Origin: Azospirillum lipoferum 4B
GTDB taxonomy: Bacteria > Pseudomonadota > Alphaproteobacteria > Azospirillales > Azospirillaceae
NCBI RefSeq assembly: GCF_000283655.1
Contig: NC_016622.1
Coordinates: 2,554,501 to 2,618,500 of the forward strand
Direction: 5' to 3'
Length of the DNA: 64,000 nucleotides
Part shown: in pieces, positions 16,600 through 25,622 of the stretch
How positions within the stretch are numbered: the stretch's first letter is position 1
Layout: the number at the start of each line of letters is the position of its first letter
Position numbers and translations under genes: made by a program
Notes under the pieces: model-generated
Database searches by the model: none
What the model saw: only the letters and a program-made list of their open reading frames with translations
What the model was told of the DNA's origin: nothing

Positions 16600-17181
16600 T
16601 CAGTCGATCAAATCCTCGACCTCGCGGATGCGGCCGTTGTCGATCATGAACTGGACCAGTTCGGGGCGCTGCTTGCCCAGCGTGACATGGCGCTGGCGCA
16701 CGGCGGCGACCAGTTCGCCCCGGCGGCCGAGGATGTCGTCGGCGAATTCGGTCATGCGCAGGTTGGGCCAGGTCTGGGCGCGGATGGCGACCACGGCGGC
16801 GACGGCGTCGGCGGCCGGGCGGTCGGGCTGGGCCTGGGCCAGGATCATGGTCAGGGCGGCGGTGGAGCGCGACACGCCGGCATGGCAGTGGACCAGCAGA
16901 TGGCGGCAGTCCACCGGCTCGGCCAGCAGGTCGCGGCCGAAGGCCAGGATGCGCTCCACGTCCGCGCGTTCCGGCGCGATCTGGCCGCGGGCCGGCTCGA
17001 TGATGTCGTGGAAGCGCAGTTCCAGCCGCTCATGCTCGCCGTAATCGCCGAAGTCGCTCGGCTCCGTCATCTCGGGGTCGAGGATGGACAGCACATGGCT
17101 GACCTTGCCGCCGCCGAAATTGCAAAGCTCGCTGAGACCGCAGACGGTCAGGCCGAAGGGAACGAAATCGCTGGCCATCAT
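16600..17181 (-). CDS. protein-tyrosine-phosphatase-like protein
   Basis: 193 residues. The loop VHCHAGVSRSTAA contains the CX5R signature (Cys-His-Ala-Gly-Val-Ser-Arg) of cysteine phosphatases, and Asp residues in the FHDI segment could be the general acid. The fold is that of small dual-specificity phosphatases. Similar genes are single-copy and uncharacterised in Azospirillum-like genomes; phosphotyrosine, phosphoinositide or another phosphoester could be substrate. Two adjacent ATGs (17181 and 17178) follow a GAGAG ribosome site; the first is used. A terminator separates it from the LRR-Roc-COR-TIR gene, so a joint role is only possible, not shown. Confidence 0.8.
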   Translation of the reverse strand: MMASDFVPFGLTVCGLSELCNFGGGKVSHVLSILDPEMTEPSDFGDYGEHERLELRFHDIIEPARGQIAPERADVERILAFGRDLLAEPVDCRHLLVHCHAGVSRSTAALTMILAQAQPDRPAADAVAAVVAIRAQTWPNLRMTEFADDILGRRGELVAAVRQRHVTLGKQRPELVQFMIDNGRIREVEDLID

Positions 17182-17306
17182 TCTCTCGTTCGATTGCGGA
17201 TAAGGGGGGAAGCGCGGGGTCGGGGCCTGCATTTGGCACCCCGCGCCGCGCCCCCGTCAACCCGGCAACCCTTCGCATGTGGGCCACTTCGCCCGGATAA
17301 GCCCGA

Positions 17307-17384
17307 TCAGAACACGTTGAACAGGTACAGCAGGATGATGATCGGGATCGGAATGCCGACCAGCCACAGCAGGATGCCTCGCAC
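17307..17384 (-). CDS. 25-residue hydrophobic membrane microprotein
   Basis: A GTG-started reading frame of 25 codons (residues 4-14 ILLWLVGIPIP) is almost wholly hydrophobic, with one Arg at position 2 and a polar Asn near the end; it would span the membrane once. AAGGAG stands nine bases before the GTG, an ideal ribosome site, and the frame ends in TGA. The Pro-Ile-Pro turn followed by an Ile/Leu run is unlike chance reading of GC-rich DNA. I recall similar tiny Arg-Gly-Ile-Leu-Leu-Trp proteins in other alphaproteobacteria but cannot name a family or function. It stands alone between the phosphatase-like and DTW genes. Confidence 0.6.
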   Translation of the reverse strand: MRGILLWLVGIPIPIIILLYLFNVF

Positions 17385-17515
17385 GGCGCGTCTCCTTCCT
17401 TCGGTCCGATGGATGTTCCGGCCGGCTCGGTCCCGGCCCAGCAACCATCGTCAACGGCCGAGTCGCCGGTTCGTTGCAGCGGCACGACCGAGCGAAGGAG
17501 ATGCGCCGAAGGAGA

Positions 17516-18235
17516 TCAGTCCTCCCCGCCGCCCTCCCCTCCGTCCTCGCCATCCGCAGCTCCGCCGGCATCGTCGCGCGGGGGCTGCGCGGCAGGGCGC
17601 GGGCGGGGCTGGCGCAGCTTCTTCAGCAGCAGGGAGAAGGGCTTCAGCGCGGTGTCGAGGATCGCCTGATCGCCCTCCAGCCGCGACAGCAGGAAGGCGC
17701 CGGCCTCCAGGGTGGAGACGCTGTCGCGCCGCGGCTCCTTGCGCGCCTGCCCGTAGAGCGAGCGGAACTGCGGGTTCAGCACGATGCGGCGGCACTTCAG
17801 CAGCCAGGCATTGCGCCACCACAGGGTCTTGGCCTGGCTCCAGGTGCCGTCCAGGACGATGACGCCCTCCAGCTCCTCCAGGATCTCGGCGCTGTCGCGC
17901 AGCGGCTGGCCGTTCTTGTCGACCACCGCCACCTCGGCCCGCGGAGCGCCGCCCTCCTGCACCGGGCCGAGATACAGCACGCCCCAGCGCTTGGGATCGA
18001 CCTCGCGCCCCAGGATGCGCTTCAGCCCCGGCCAGCTCAGCCCGACCTTCACCATCGAATTGGCGAACTGCAGATGGGCGATCTGGGCGGTGCCGAGATT
18101 CTCGCGCTTTTCCTGCGGGTGCTGCAGGATCAGCAGGAACACGCCGTTGTCGATCGGCTGCACTGCCTCGCAAATGCACAGGTGATTAGGCTTTAGGCAG
18201 GTGGGGCAGGATTCGGGTACGGGGGCGCTGTGCAT
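17516..18235 (-). CDS. DTW-domain tRNA-uridine aminocarboxypropyltransferase
   Basis: 239 residues. The N-terminal CPTCLKPNHLCIC cluster (about 10-22) resembles a zinc-binding lead-in, and the DTW family motif appears as LDGTWSQAKTLWW (about 128-140). The family (TapT/YfiP and YfiP-like) adds a 3-amino-3-carboxypropyl group from SAM to uridine in tRNA. LILQHPQEKRENLGTAQIA is the conserved early motif. The last 30 residues are a Gly/Asp/Glu-rich tail with no structure. The start at 18235 was chosen because it begins shortly before the Cys cluster. It is a single gene. Confidence 0.88.
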   Translation of the reverse strand: MHSAPVPESCPTCLKPNHLCICEAVQPIDNGVFLLILQHPQEKRENLGTAQIAHLQFANSMVKVGLSWPGLKRILGREVDPKRWGVLYLGPVQEGGAPRAEVAVVDKNGQPLRDSAEILEELEGVIVLDGTWSQAKTLWWRNAWLLKCRRIVLNPQFRSLYGQARKEPRRDSVSTLEAGAFLLSRLEGDQAILDTALKPFSLLLKKLRQPRPRPAAQPPRDDAGGAADGEDGGEGGGED

Positions 18236-18596
18236 GGGAGGTACGCATTCCTTGAAGAGGATTGGCCGCGAATATGGGTTGGAATGGCCAAGAAGGAAAC
18301 ACATCTCACTCGCAGAGCGGCGGCTGCCGACCGAACGGTGACCGCCGCCACGGCATGTACGACAGATCCCCCCACCAACACCCCCGTGTCATACCGGTTC
18401 ATCTGGGTTCAAAGTGGCTTCGTATAAACCGTTTGTAGAGACTTATTCGTGTGTCATGGACCTCGTGTGACGCGCTTAACAGCTGGCCTGGAACTTGCGT
18501 AGTTAGTATCCAGGCAAACAGGACGACGGGTGGGCCAGGACCGGCCTTTGTCAGGCTGATCCGCGGTGCCATCCGGCGCTCAGAAGGAGACCTGCC
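18236..18596. other. 361-bp gap without a gene
   Basis: No reading frame with a ribosome site is seen. The only structure noted is GCCTGGA (18486-18492) repeated inverted as TCCAGGC (18509-18515) with a 16-base spacer, about 80 bp before the following small gene. It could be part of its promoter. Confidence 0.5.
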
Positions 18597-18779
18597 ATGC
18601 TGCCCGCCCACCTTGCCGACCGCCTGCTGAAGCAGCGCCGCGATGCCGAAAGCGCGGAATTCGCCCGCCAGCTGCCGCTCTACGCGCCGCTGGACGCTGA
18701 CGATCCCCGCTGGATGACCGAGCCGGACGACTCGGAACAGGCCGCCCGCCGCGAGCCCGATTGGGCGACCGACTACTGA
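18597..18779 (+). CDS. small hypothetical protein
   Basis: 60 residues, charged and probably soluble (MLPAHLADRLLKQRRDAESA then an acidic C-terminal half with DDPRWMTEPDD). AGAAGGAGA lies eight bases before the ATG, a strong ribosome site that supports real translation. No known domain or motif is recognised. It converges on imuA, with 20 bp between the stop codons. Confidence 0.65.
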   Translation: MLPAHLADRLLKQRRDAESAEFARQLPLYAPLDADDPRWMTEPDDSEQAARREPDWATDY

Positions 18780-18799
18780 GCGGCACCTCCTGACGGCAC

Positions 18800-19663
18800 T
18801 CACCGGCCGGCGGCAGCCGGGCGGTGATCCGACAGGCCGCTTTCCCGGCTTGACTGTCGGGTGTCGGACATCTGCCACCGGTTTCCGGCCCTGGGCTCTC
18901 CAGCATCGCGCCAGCCCTCCTCCTCGCGGATGAGGGTCCAGCGGCCCGGACGGCCGCCACGGCAGCGTTCCAGCGCGACGGACCAGCGCGGCGCTCCCAA
19001 TCCCGGCAAGCCTCCGGCCGGGCGCGGAGCCGCATCCTCTTCCTCATCCCGGCTGGGTGCCGCATCCAGCCGCCAGCGCGTCACCGCGGCGCTGAGCCCT
19101 TCCGGCCTTCCGCCCCTGCGGCCCGGCATGCCTGCGCCAAGATCCAGCAGGAAGCCGGTCACCCCCGACGACTCGGCGGCCAGCTGCAGCCGCCGGCTGG
19201 CGGTGAGGTCCAGCCCCTCCAACTCGCCCAGCACCGCCGACAGGGCGGAGCAGCGCAGCGCCTCCTCCATCGCCCACAGCGCATCGACCGCCCGCACCGC
19301 CCGCACCGCCACCAGCCGGTCCGGCGTCAGCCCATAGGCCGCCAGACCCGGCGCATAAAGGTCGCGCCCGCGCAGGATCCACAATGCCGGAGCCTTCGGC
19401 GTCGCCAGCCGGCCCAGCAGAGTCGCGGCGAAGCCGGTGCCCGCACCCGGATCCTCCGCCGTCACCGCATGCAGGCAGCCCAGCGGCAGCCCGCCATCGG
19501 GCAGATGCGCGTCGATGGCCTCCACCCCGAAGGGCAGGGTCCGCCCGCCCTCCCCGCCCGCCCCCTCGATCCGCCGGATGCGCGCGCGCAGCTCGGCCAG
19601 CACGCCGGCACGGTCGCGCGGCGCAGACTCCGCGGGCATGGAGGGGGACGGCAGGGTGGACAT
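18800..19663 (-). CDS. imuA: ImuA-family mutagenesis protein (RecA-like fold)
   Basis: 287 residues. LPFGVEAIDAHLPDGGLPLGCLHAVT (read in two halves) is the opening of ImuA, a RecA-related accessory factor of error-prone repair with ImuB and DnaE2. The Walker A region reads GAGTGFAATLLGRL and lacks the usual lysine, as in other ImuA proteins. The C-terminal tail is Arg/Glu-rich. It would help damage-induced mutagenesis. The usual downstream imuB and dnaE2 genes are absent here; the next gene is on the other strand. An alphaproteobacterial LexA box lies 27 bp upstream, which explains control by SOS. The start was set at 19663; an ATG at 19687 lies closer to the box. Confidence 0.85.
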   Translation of the reverse strand: MSTLPSPSMPAESAPRDRAGVLAELRARIRRIEGAGGEGGRTLPFGVEAIDAHLPDGGLPLGCLHAVTAEDPGAGTGFAATLLGRLATPKAPALWILRGRDLYAPGLAAYGLTPDRLVAVRAVRAVDALWAMEEALRCSALSAVLGELEGLDLTASRRLQLAAESSGVTGFLLDLGAGMPGRRGGRPEGLSAAVTRWRLDAAPSRDEEEDAAPRPAGGLPGLGAPRWSVALERCRGGRPGRWTLIREEEGWRDAGEPRAGNRWQMSDTRQSSRESGLSDHRPAAAGR

Positions 19664-19689
19664 GACTCGGCTCCGCTCGACAGGCATAT

Positions 19690-19704
19690 GTTCCTGATAT
19701 GTTC
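19690..19704 (-). promoter_or_regulatory. LexA (SOS) box of imuA
   Basis: GTTC-CTGATAT-GTTC is an exact match to the direct-repeat GTTC-N7-GTTC operator bound by LexA in alphaproteobacteria. It stands just before the imuA start. Confidence 0.85.
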
Positions 19705-19786
19705 TATCACGGAGCCTTGTCGAGGGGGAGTCTGCGACTCCTGTCTTGTTCTGGGACCGGATGTGCCGGGCCTCGGATCGCCCGGT

Positions 19787-20239
19787 TCAGTTGGCGATGG
19801 GGGTGGCGCCGATCTTGCCGCGCGGTGCCGCCTTGATGGTCGGGCCGGCATTGTCGACGGGCTTTTCCAGGGTGGTGGAGGTGCCGCGGCTGCCGCGTGG
19901 CGTGTTGCCCTTCAGGCTCAGCAGGTGCAGCCGGACATAGGCGGTGGAGCCGCCGGCCTTCACCGCGACCCAATCGCTGTTGCGCACCCGGCCCAGCGTG
20001 CTGACCGCCTGCCCGGCGCCCAGCGTGGCGACGACGCCCGACCCGGCGGCGGGCTTTGCATAGACCGGTGTCGGTCTGTCCACCTGCCATTCCCCATACA
20101 TGGGCTCCAGCCCGGCCCCGCTGTCCGGTGCGGTGCGCACGGTCGGCGGGTTGGGGATGCGCTGGTACGGCATGCAGCCGGGAACCGTCAGCGTGACCAG
20201 GGCCACCATCAGCGGAAGGGTACGCACGCGCCGGATCAT
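19787..20239 (-). CDS. SH3-domain lipoprotein
   Basis: 150 residues. The signal peptide ends in the lipobox TVPGC (Cys at about residue 22), so it should be a lipid-anchored periplasmic protein. Residues about 55-110 (PTPVYAKPAAGSGVVATLGAG then VAVKAGGSTAYVRLHLLS) are a bacterial SH3-type fold as found in cell-wall-binding proteins. The C-terminus is basic and low-complexity. AAGGTGAG precedes the ATG. Function is unknown; a role at peptidoglycan is inferred from the fold. It reads towards the imuA promoter. Confidence 0.75.
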   Translation of the reverse strand: MIRRVRTLPLMVALVTLTVPGCMPYQRIPNPPTVRTAPDSGAGLEPMYGEWQVDRPTPVYAKPAAGSGVVATLGAGQAVSTLGRVRNSDWVAVKAGGSTAYVRLHLLSLKGNTPRGSRGTSTTLEKPVDNAGPTIKAAPRGKIGATPIAN

Positions 20240-20578
20240 CGCTCACCTTGAACGGGGCAGAGTGAAGGCAGGAAGGCCATCGGCCTTCGGCGCGACCATA
20301 CAGGAGGCGGGCTCCTCTTCGCCACCGCAGCGCAACCGGGATCGCTATGCGCTTTTTGGGACGGCCGGATCGAAGAAGCGGGGCCGGCATCGAAAATTTT
20401 AGTGAAATCGCCTGTTTCGCCGCAGCCCCCCTGCGCAGGAGTCCCCGCCGGCCCGCGTATCTTGATCGTCGAGACGCCCGAGACGAGCCCGCCGGCCCGT
20501 GTCAGAGGACGTCCGCGCCAAATACGGCAGTCCTTCACGACGGCGGATTACGCCGGCAAATCAAGGGGGCATCGGGCC
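20240..20578. other. 339-bp divergent gap without a gene
   Basis: It must hold the promoters of the SH3 lipoprotein and of the EF-hand gene. I see no coding frame, no strong hairpin and no known operator. Confidence 0.5.
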
Positions 20579-21388
20579 ATGATTTCCTCCCTCGGCAGTT
20601 CCGGCAGCGCCGCGACGCTGCAGAAATTCTTCTCGAAGGCCGACGCCAACAGCGACTCGTCGCTGACGACGGACGAACTGCTGAGCACGCTCGGCGAGAC
20701 CTCCGCCGCGTCCGACAGTTCCAAGCTGTCCTCGGCGGTCGACAGCCTGGTCAAGAGCCTGGACAGCGACAGCGACGGATCGCTCAGCGCGACGGAGTTC
20801 AGCTCCTTCTCCAGCCAGTTCGACTATGGCAGCGGCAGCGCCCTGCTGGCGGCACAGGAGCAGGCGGGCGCGATGCGGCAGCAGTTCGCGCAGAACCTCT
20901 ATTCCAGCCTGGACAGCGACAGCAGCGGCGGTGTCAGCGCCGATGAGCTTTCCTCCGCCCTGACCTCCGCCGGCCAGACCGACACCGACGCGTCGCAGCT
21001 GTTCAGCAGCCTCGACAGCGACGAGGACGGCACGATCTCGGAAGACGAACTGACCAGCGCCCTGGACGAGGCGGAGGCCAACCGTCCGCCGCCACCGCCG
21101 CCGCCCGCGAACGACAGCAGCGCTGCCAGCGGCACCAGCACGACATCCGCCACATCCGCGGCCTCATCGTCGTCCTCGGCCTCGTCGGGCGGCACCGCCT
21201 CGGCGTCTGCGGGCGGCACGACCAGCTACGATCCGCTGGACACCAACCAGGACGGCTATGTCTCGGAAGAAGAGAAGATGGCCGCCTATGGCGGGACCGC
21301 GCAGCAAAAGAGCGGCGTGACCTCCAACCGCCTCAGCGGCGACATGCTGCGGACTTTGATGCAGGGCATCAACGAGGTTGCCGCGTAA
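20579..21388 (+). CDS. EF-hand calcium-binding protein
   Basis: 269 residues with five calcium-loop sequences: DANSDSSLTTDE (22-33), DSDSDGSLSATE (62-73), DSDSSGGVSADE (112-123), DSDEDGTISEDE (146-157) and DTNQDGYVSEEE (221-232). Loops 2-5 keep the acidic 1-3-5-12 pattern. A Pro run (about 170-176) and a 45-residue Ser/Thr/Ala linker split the last loop from the rest. There is no classical signal peptide; the Ser/Gly-rich N-terminus (MISSLGSSGSA) and acidic composition recall secreted or flagellar-associated proteins, but that is only inference. ATG at 20579 was chosen because it starts this Ser-rich sequence. Confidence 0.88.
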   Translation: MISSLGSSGSAATLQKFFSKADANSDSSLTTDELLSTLGETSAASDSSKLSSAVDSLVKSLDSDSDGSLSATEFSSFSSQFDYGSGSALLAAQEQAGAMRQQFAQNLYSSLDSDSSGGVSADELSSALTSAGQTDTDASQLFSSLDSDEDGTISEDELTSALDEAEANRPPPPPPPANDSSAASGTSTTSATSAASSSSSASSGGTASASAGGTTSYDPLDTNQDGYVSEEEKMAAYGGTAQQKSGVTSNRLSGDMLRTLMQGINEVAA

Positions 21389-21418
21389 ACGTGTGGGTTC
21401 GGATGCGCGGCACGGGAG

Positions 21419-21458
21419 AAGGCGGTCGGCGGGTGGCGCCGGCCGCCTTTTCTTTTTT
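21419..21458 (+). terminator. terminator after the EF-hand gene
   Basis: AAGGCGGtCGGC and GCCGgCCGCCTT form a GC-rich stem with one mismatch. TTTCTTTTTT follows. Confidence 0.85.
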
Positions 21459-21519
21459 GAAGCGCGCTCCCCGGAACGCGGGCCGCCTCAGCCCGCCCGG
21501 CCCTCAAACCGCCCGGCCC

Positions 21520-22947
21520 TCAAACCGCCCGACTATGCCGGCCGGCGCCCTTGGACAGGTGGGTGTCGAAGCGGGCGGCGACGATGCGCATCAGCGGGCG
21601 GGCGCTCTCCGGCACATGGATACGCCGCCCCTCCACCACCGCGACGCCGTCGGCGACCAGATCGGCCATGCCCTCCAGCTCGGCGTCGAAGGCGGACTCG
21701 GCCAACCCGTGGGCACGGGCGATGGCGGCGGTGTCGACCGACAGGTCGCACATCAGCCGCATGATCAGGTCGCGCCGCACCTTGTCGTCGTGGGTCAGCG
21801 CGATGCCCTTGCCTGTGGGCAGGCGGCCCTCCTCGACGGCGGCGGCATAGTGGTCGAAGGGCACGGCGTTCTGCACATAGCCCTGCGGCAGCGCGCCGAT
21901 GGAGGAGGAGCCGAAGCCCAGCAGAACCTCGGCATCGTCGGTGGTGTAGCCCTGGAAGTTGCGGCCCAGCCGCCCTTCCTCCTGCTGCACCGCCAGCTCG
22001 TCGCCGGGGCGGGCGAAATGGTCGAGACCGATGGCGCTGTAGCCGGCGGCGGCCAGCGTGTCGCCGATGGCGGCGAACTGCTCCCACCGGCCGAGCGAGC
22101 CGGCCAGCACGGATTCGTCGATCTTCTTCTGGTGGGTCTTCATCCACGGCACATGGGCGTAGCCGAAGACCGACAGACGGTCGGGCGCCATCTCCAGCGC
22201 GATCTCGGCGGAGCGGGTGACGCTTTCCACCGACTGGTGCGGCAGACCATACATCAGGTCGAGGTTGACGCTGGCAATGCCGGCCTCCTTCAGCCAGGCC
22301 AGCGCCTGTTCGGTCACGGCGCGCGGCTGGACGCGGTTGATCGCCTCCTGCACCGTCCCGTCGAAATCCTGCACGCCCAGCGAGGCGCGGTTGACCCCGG
22401 CGCGGCCCAGCGCCGCCGCCATCTCCGCCGTCAGGGTGCGGGGGTCGATCTCCACCGCCAGCTCGGCATCGGCGGCGACGTCGAAGCGGCTGCGCAGCAG
22501 CGCGATCATCGATTCGAAATCGTCGGGCGCCATCATGGTCGGGGTGCCGCCGCCGAAATGGATGTGGCGCACCGCCAGCCGGCCGGGAATGCGGTCGGCC
22601 ACCATGGCGATCTCGCGCCGCATATGGCCGAGATACTCGGAGATCGGCTCATAGCGCGCGACGATCTTGGTGTGGCAGCCGCAATACCAGCACATCTTCT
22701 GGCAGAAGGGCACATGCAGGTAGAGCGATCCGGAGCGCGCGGGATCGATGGCTTCCAGCCAGCCGCCATAGACCTCGCCGTTCACCTCGGGCGTGAAGTG
22801 CGGCGCGGTCGGGTAGCTGGTGTAGCGCGGCACCCGCAGCCCGTCATACTTGGCGAGCAGCGCGGCATCCACTCCGTGGGCGACACCATGGGAATGGGAC
22901 GGATTGGCGGGGGCCGGCTGTACGGCCAGGGCGGTGATGGCGTTCAT
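21520..22947 (-). CDS. hemN: oxygen-independent coproporphyrinogen III dehydrogenase
   Basis: 475 residues. A radical-SAM enzyme that decarboxylates coproporphyrinogen III to protoporphyrinogen IX without oxygen. The cluster ligands are Cys82, Cys86 and Cys89, with Cys91 next, in FCQKMCWYCGCH. YTSYPTAPHF near residue 42-51 is diagnostic of true HemN rather than HemW. HFGGGTPT follows the cluster, and the HemN C-terminal domain is complete. The ATG at 22947 is natural, with a short Pro/Ala-rich lead. A FNR/FixK-type box is 36 bp upstream, so expression should rise at low oxygen. It is monocistronic. Confidence 0.97.
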   Translation of the reverse strand: MNAITALAVQPAPANPSHSHGVAHGVDAALLAKYDGLRVPRYTSYPTAPHFTPEVNGEVYGGWLEAIDPARSGSLYLHVPFCQKMCWYCGCHTKIVARYEPISEYLGHMRREIAMVADRIPGRLAVRHIHFGGGTPTMMAPDDFESMIALLRSRFDVAADAELAVEIDPRTLTAEMAAALGRAGVNRASLGVQDFDGTVQEAINRVQPRAVTEQALAWLKEAGIASVNLDLMYGLPHQSVESVTRSAEIALEMAPDRLSVFGYAHVPWMKTHQKKIDESVLAGSLGRWEQFAAIGDTLAAAGYSAIGLDHFARPGDELAVQQEEGRLGRNFQGYTTDDAEVLLGFGSSSIGALPQGYVQNAVPFDHYAAAVEEGRLPTGKGIALTHDDKVRRDLIMRLMCDLSVDTAAIARAHGLAESAFDAELEGMADLVADGVAVVEGRRIHVPESARPLMRIVAARFDTHLSKGAGRHSRAV

Positions 22948-22982
22948 GAGCGACAGAGTGCCGCAGCCACCCCACCCCCGCC

Positions 22983-22996
22983 TTGATCCACGTCAA
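22983..22996 (-). promoter_or_regulatory. FNR/FixK-type box upstream of hemN
   Basis: TTGATCCACGTCAA fits TTGAT-N4-(A/G)TCAA, the Crp/Fnr-family anaerobic consensus. It lies 36 bp before the hemN start and a few bases after the stop of the neighbouring DUF4112 gene. A position this close to the gene fits activation of a short-leader promoter. Confidence 0.75.
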
Positions 22997-23015
22997 GATT
23001 GCAGGGGCGGGCTTT

Positions 23016-23453
23016 TCAGCGCTTCGCCCCGGCTGCGGCCAGACGCTGCTCCAGATGCTCGTGCAGCAGGTTCAGGTTGGCCCGGTTGGCCTTGAAGGCG
23101 ATGTCGAAGACGGTCCCCACCACCGGGATCGACCCGGCCGCCCAGTCCAGCGCGACGTTGAAGGCCATGCGGGCCAGCAGCGCCTTGGGCAGGTCGAAGC
23201 GGGCCGCTTCCATGATGATGTAGGCCGAGACCGCGGCGGTCGCGGTATCGCCCGCCACCGGCACGATGCTGGCGATGCCGTCCAGCCCGATGGGGATGCG
23301 GGTGAAGGGAATGCGCCAGCGGCTGTCCATCAGCCGGGACAGGCGGCGAAGCCGCTCCAGCCGCTGGAAATCGATGGGGACGCTGCTGCCGGAACCGCCC
23401 GGCGGGAGGTCTTCGGCAAGGTTGCGCCGGCGTGTGCGGATGGCGTCGATCAT
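23016..23453 (-). CDS. DUF4112 membrane-associated protein
   Basis: 145 residues. The family core is seen as LARLMDSRWRIPFTRIPIGLDGIASIVPVAGDT with small variations (here RLSRLMDSRW then RIPIGLDGIASIVPVAGD), followed by two hydrophobic helices with the repeat GSIPVVGTVFDIAFKAN. The two GLD-IPV-GD type motifs are the hallmark of DUF4112. Function is unknown; it probably sits at the inner membrane. The ATG at 23453 is the first in the conserved frame. It stands just upstream of the hemN promoter on the same strand. Confidence 0.85.
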   Translation of the reverse strand: MIDAIRTRRRNLAEDLPPGGSGSSVPIDFQRLERLRRLSRLMDSRWRIPFTRIPIGLDGIASIVPVAGDTATAAVSAYIIMEAARFDLPKALLARMAFNVALDWAAGSIPVVGTVFDIAFKANRANLNLLHEHLEQRLAAAGAKR

Positions 23454-23662
23454 CGCAAGTCCCCCCGATCTGTCGGTTCCCGCGCATGACGCGCGAATGC
23501 CCGCAAGGGAAGAACCCGCCACCGCCCCCGCGGGTTCCGCGCCCGGCGCGCAAAGTTCGCGCCCCCAACAAATACCATGACCGGACATCCATGCCGACAA
23601 TCTCAACCGCATAGGCCTCGGCACGGCGGCCGGGAAGCGGAGGCTTGAGGGCAAAGACCGGT

Positions 23663-24862
<1,200 letters not shown>

Positions 24863-25193
24863 CGCATCTCGTCTTTCCGTGCGGTTGATCGGGCAGAATA
24901 CATAGGTCTGTCAGGCTTCCGTTGGAAGTCGCTGAAAGTGAAAAGCGCCGATGCCACCGTCGACAGACACAACGCGGCGAATTGACGCGCACGATCCTCT
25001 AAGCTGCTGCCTCTGCTCGGGTTTTCCAAGCCGAATACTTTCCGGCCCCGCGGCTTATGCCTTTTGAACGCTGGCAGCGCCTGCAACCTCTGGACACAAT
25101 ACAGCCAACGCATCAGCAAGGCCGCGGGGATCTTCACCCCCGCGGCGCGGGGGCAAGGCCGGCAAACGGCCGCCCGTTTCGGAGGAAGCGCCC
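24863..25193. other. 331-bp divergent gap upstream of nhaA
   Basis: It holds the nhaA promoter and the leader of the small zinc-finger gene. A 9-bp hairpin (GCCGCGGGG at 25121-25129, CCCCGCGGC at 25138-25146) lies about 48 bp before that gene. No gene is seen. Confidence 0.5.
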
Positions 25194-25412
25194 ATGACCA
25201 CTCTCTATTGCGCCTGCTGCGGCAGGCCGTTCATCCGCACGTCCGCACGCGGCCCGGCGCCGCGCTACTGCTCGCAGGACTGCCGCCTGCAGATGGCGGT
25301 GCGCCGCCGCGCCTGGGCTCCCCGCATGGAAACCGACAGGACCGACAACGGGCGGATGGAAACCAGCCGGACGGATGCCGCAGCCTGGCGGCACCGGGCC
25401 TTCGGATCCTGA
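25194..25412 (+). CDS. small zinc-finger-like protein
   Basis: 72 residues. CACC (Cys6, Cys8, Cys9) near the start and YCSQDC (Cys26, Cys30) twenty residues later give a CxxC-X16-CxxxC pattern typical of a single treble-clef or zinc-ribbon fold. The segment is followed by a basic stretch, LQMAVRRRAWAPR, which could bind nucleic acid. The last third is polar and repetitive (MET-RTD twice). GGAGGAAG lies seven bases before the ATG. Short proteins of this kind are common and uncharacterised in alphaproteobacteria. Confidence 0.7.
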   Translation: MTTLYCACCGRPFIRTSARGPAPRYCSQDCRLQMAVRRRAWAPRMETDRTDNGRMETSRTDAAAWRHRAFGS

Positions 25413-25622
25413 TCCGTCCCCAAATCCGCCCTCTTGCATCCCCTTTCCGGCATTCCATCGCTGCCGGACCGGCTATAATCGAATTCCTGCGGCGAAATCG
25501 CTCCCGCTCCTCTTGCAGAGGGCGGGACGGGACCTCATCTGCGCGCCGTCACGTTGGCGCCTTGCGGTGCCGGCGCACAGCCCCCTGACTGCGTCAACCG
25601 ACCGCCGGAGCCCCGCTTCTTC

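Noticed and set aside
15284-17044. A plus-strand frame with a regular 22-residue repeat (RPLSGDRSLTDV...)
   Set aside because: It is the reverse reading of the 66-bp LRR repeats; the minus frame carries the LRR-Roc-COR-TIR protein with intact domains.
16483-17181. An operon of the phosphatase-like gene with the LRR-Roc-COR-TIR gene as a two-gene defence system
   Set aside because: A perfect 10-bp stem terminator lies between them and the phosphatase composition is that of core genes, so linkage is not supported.
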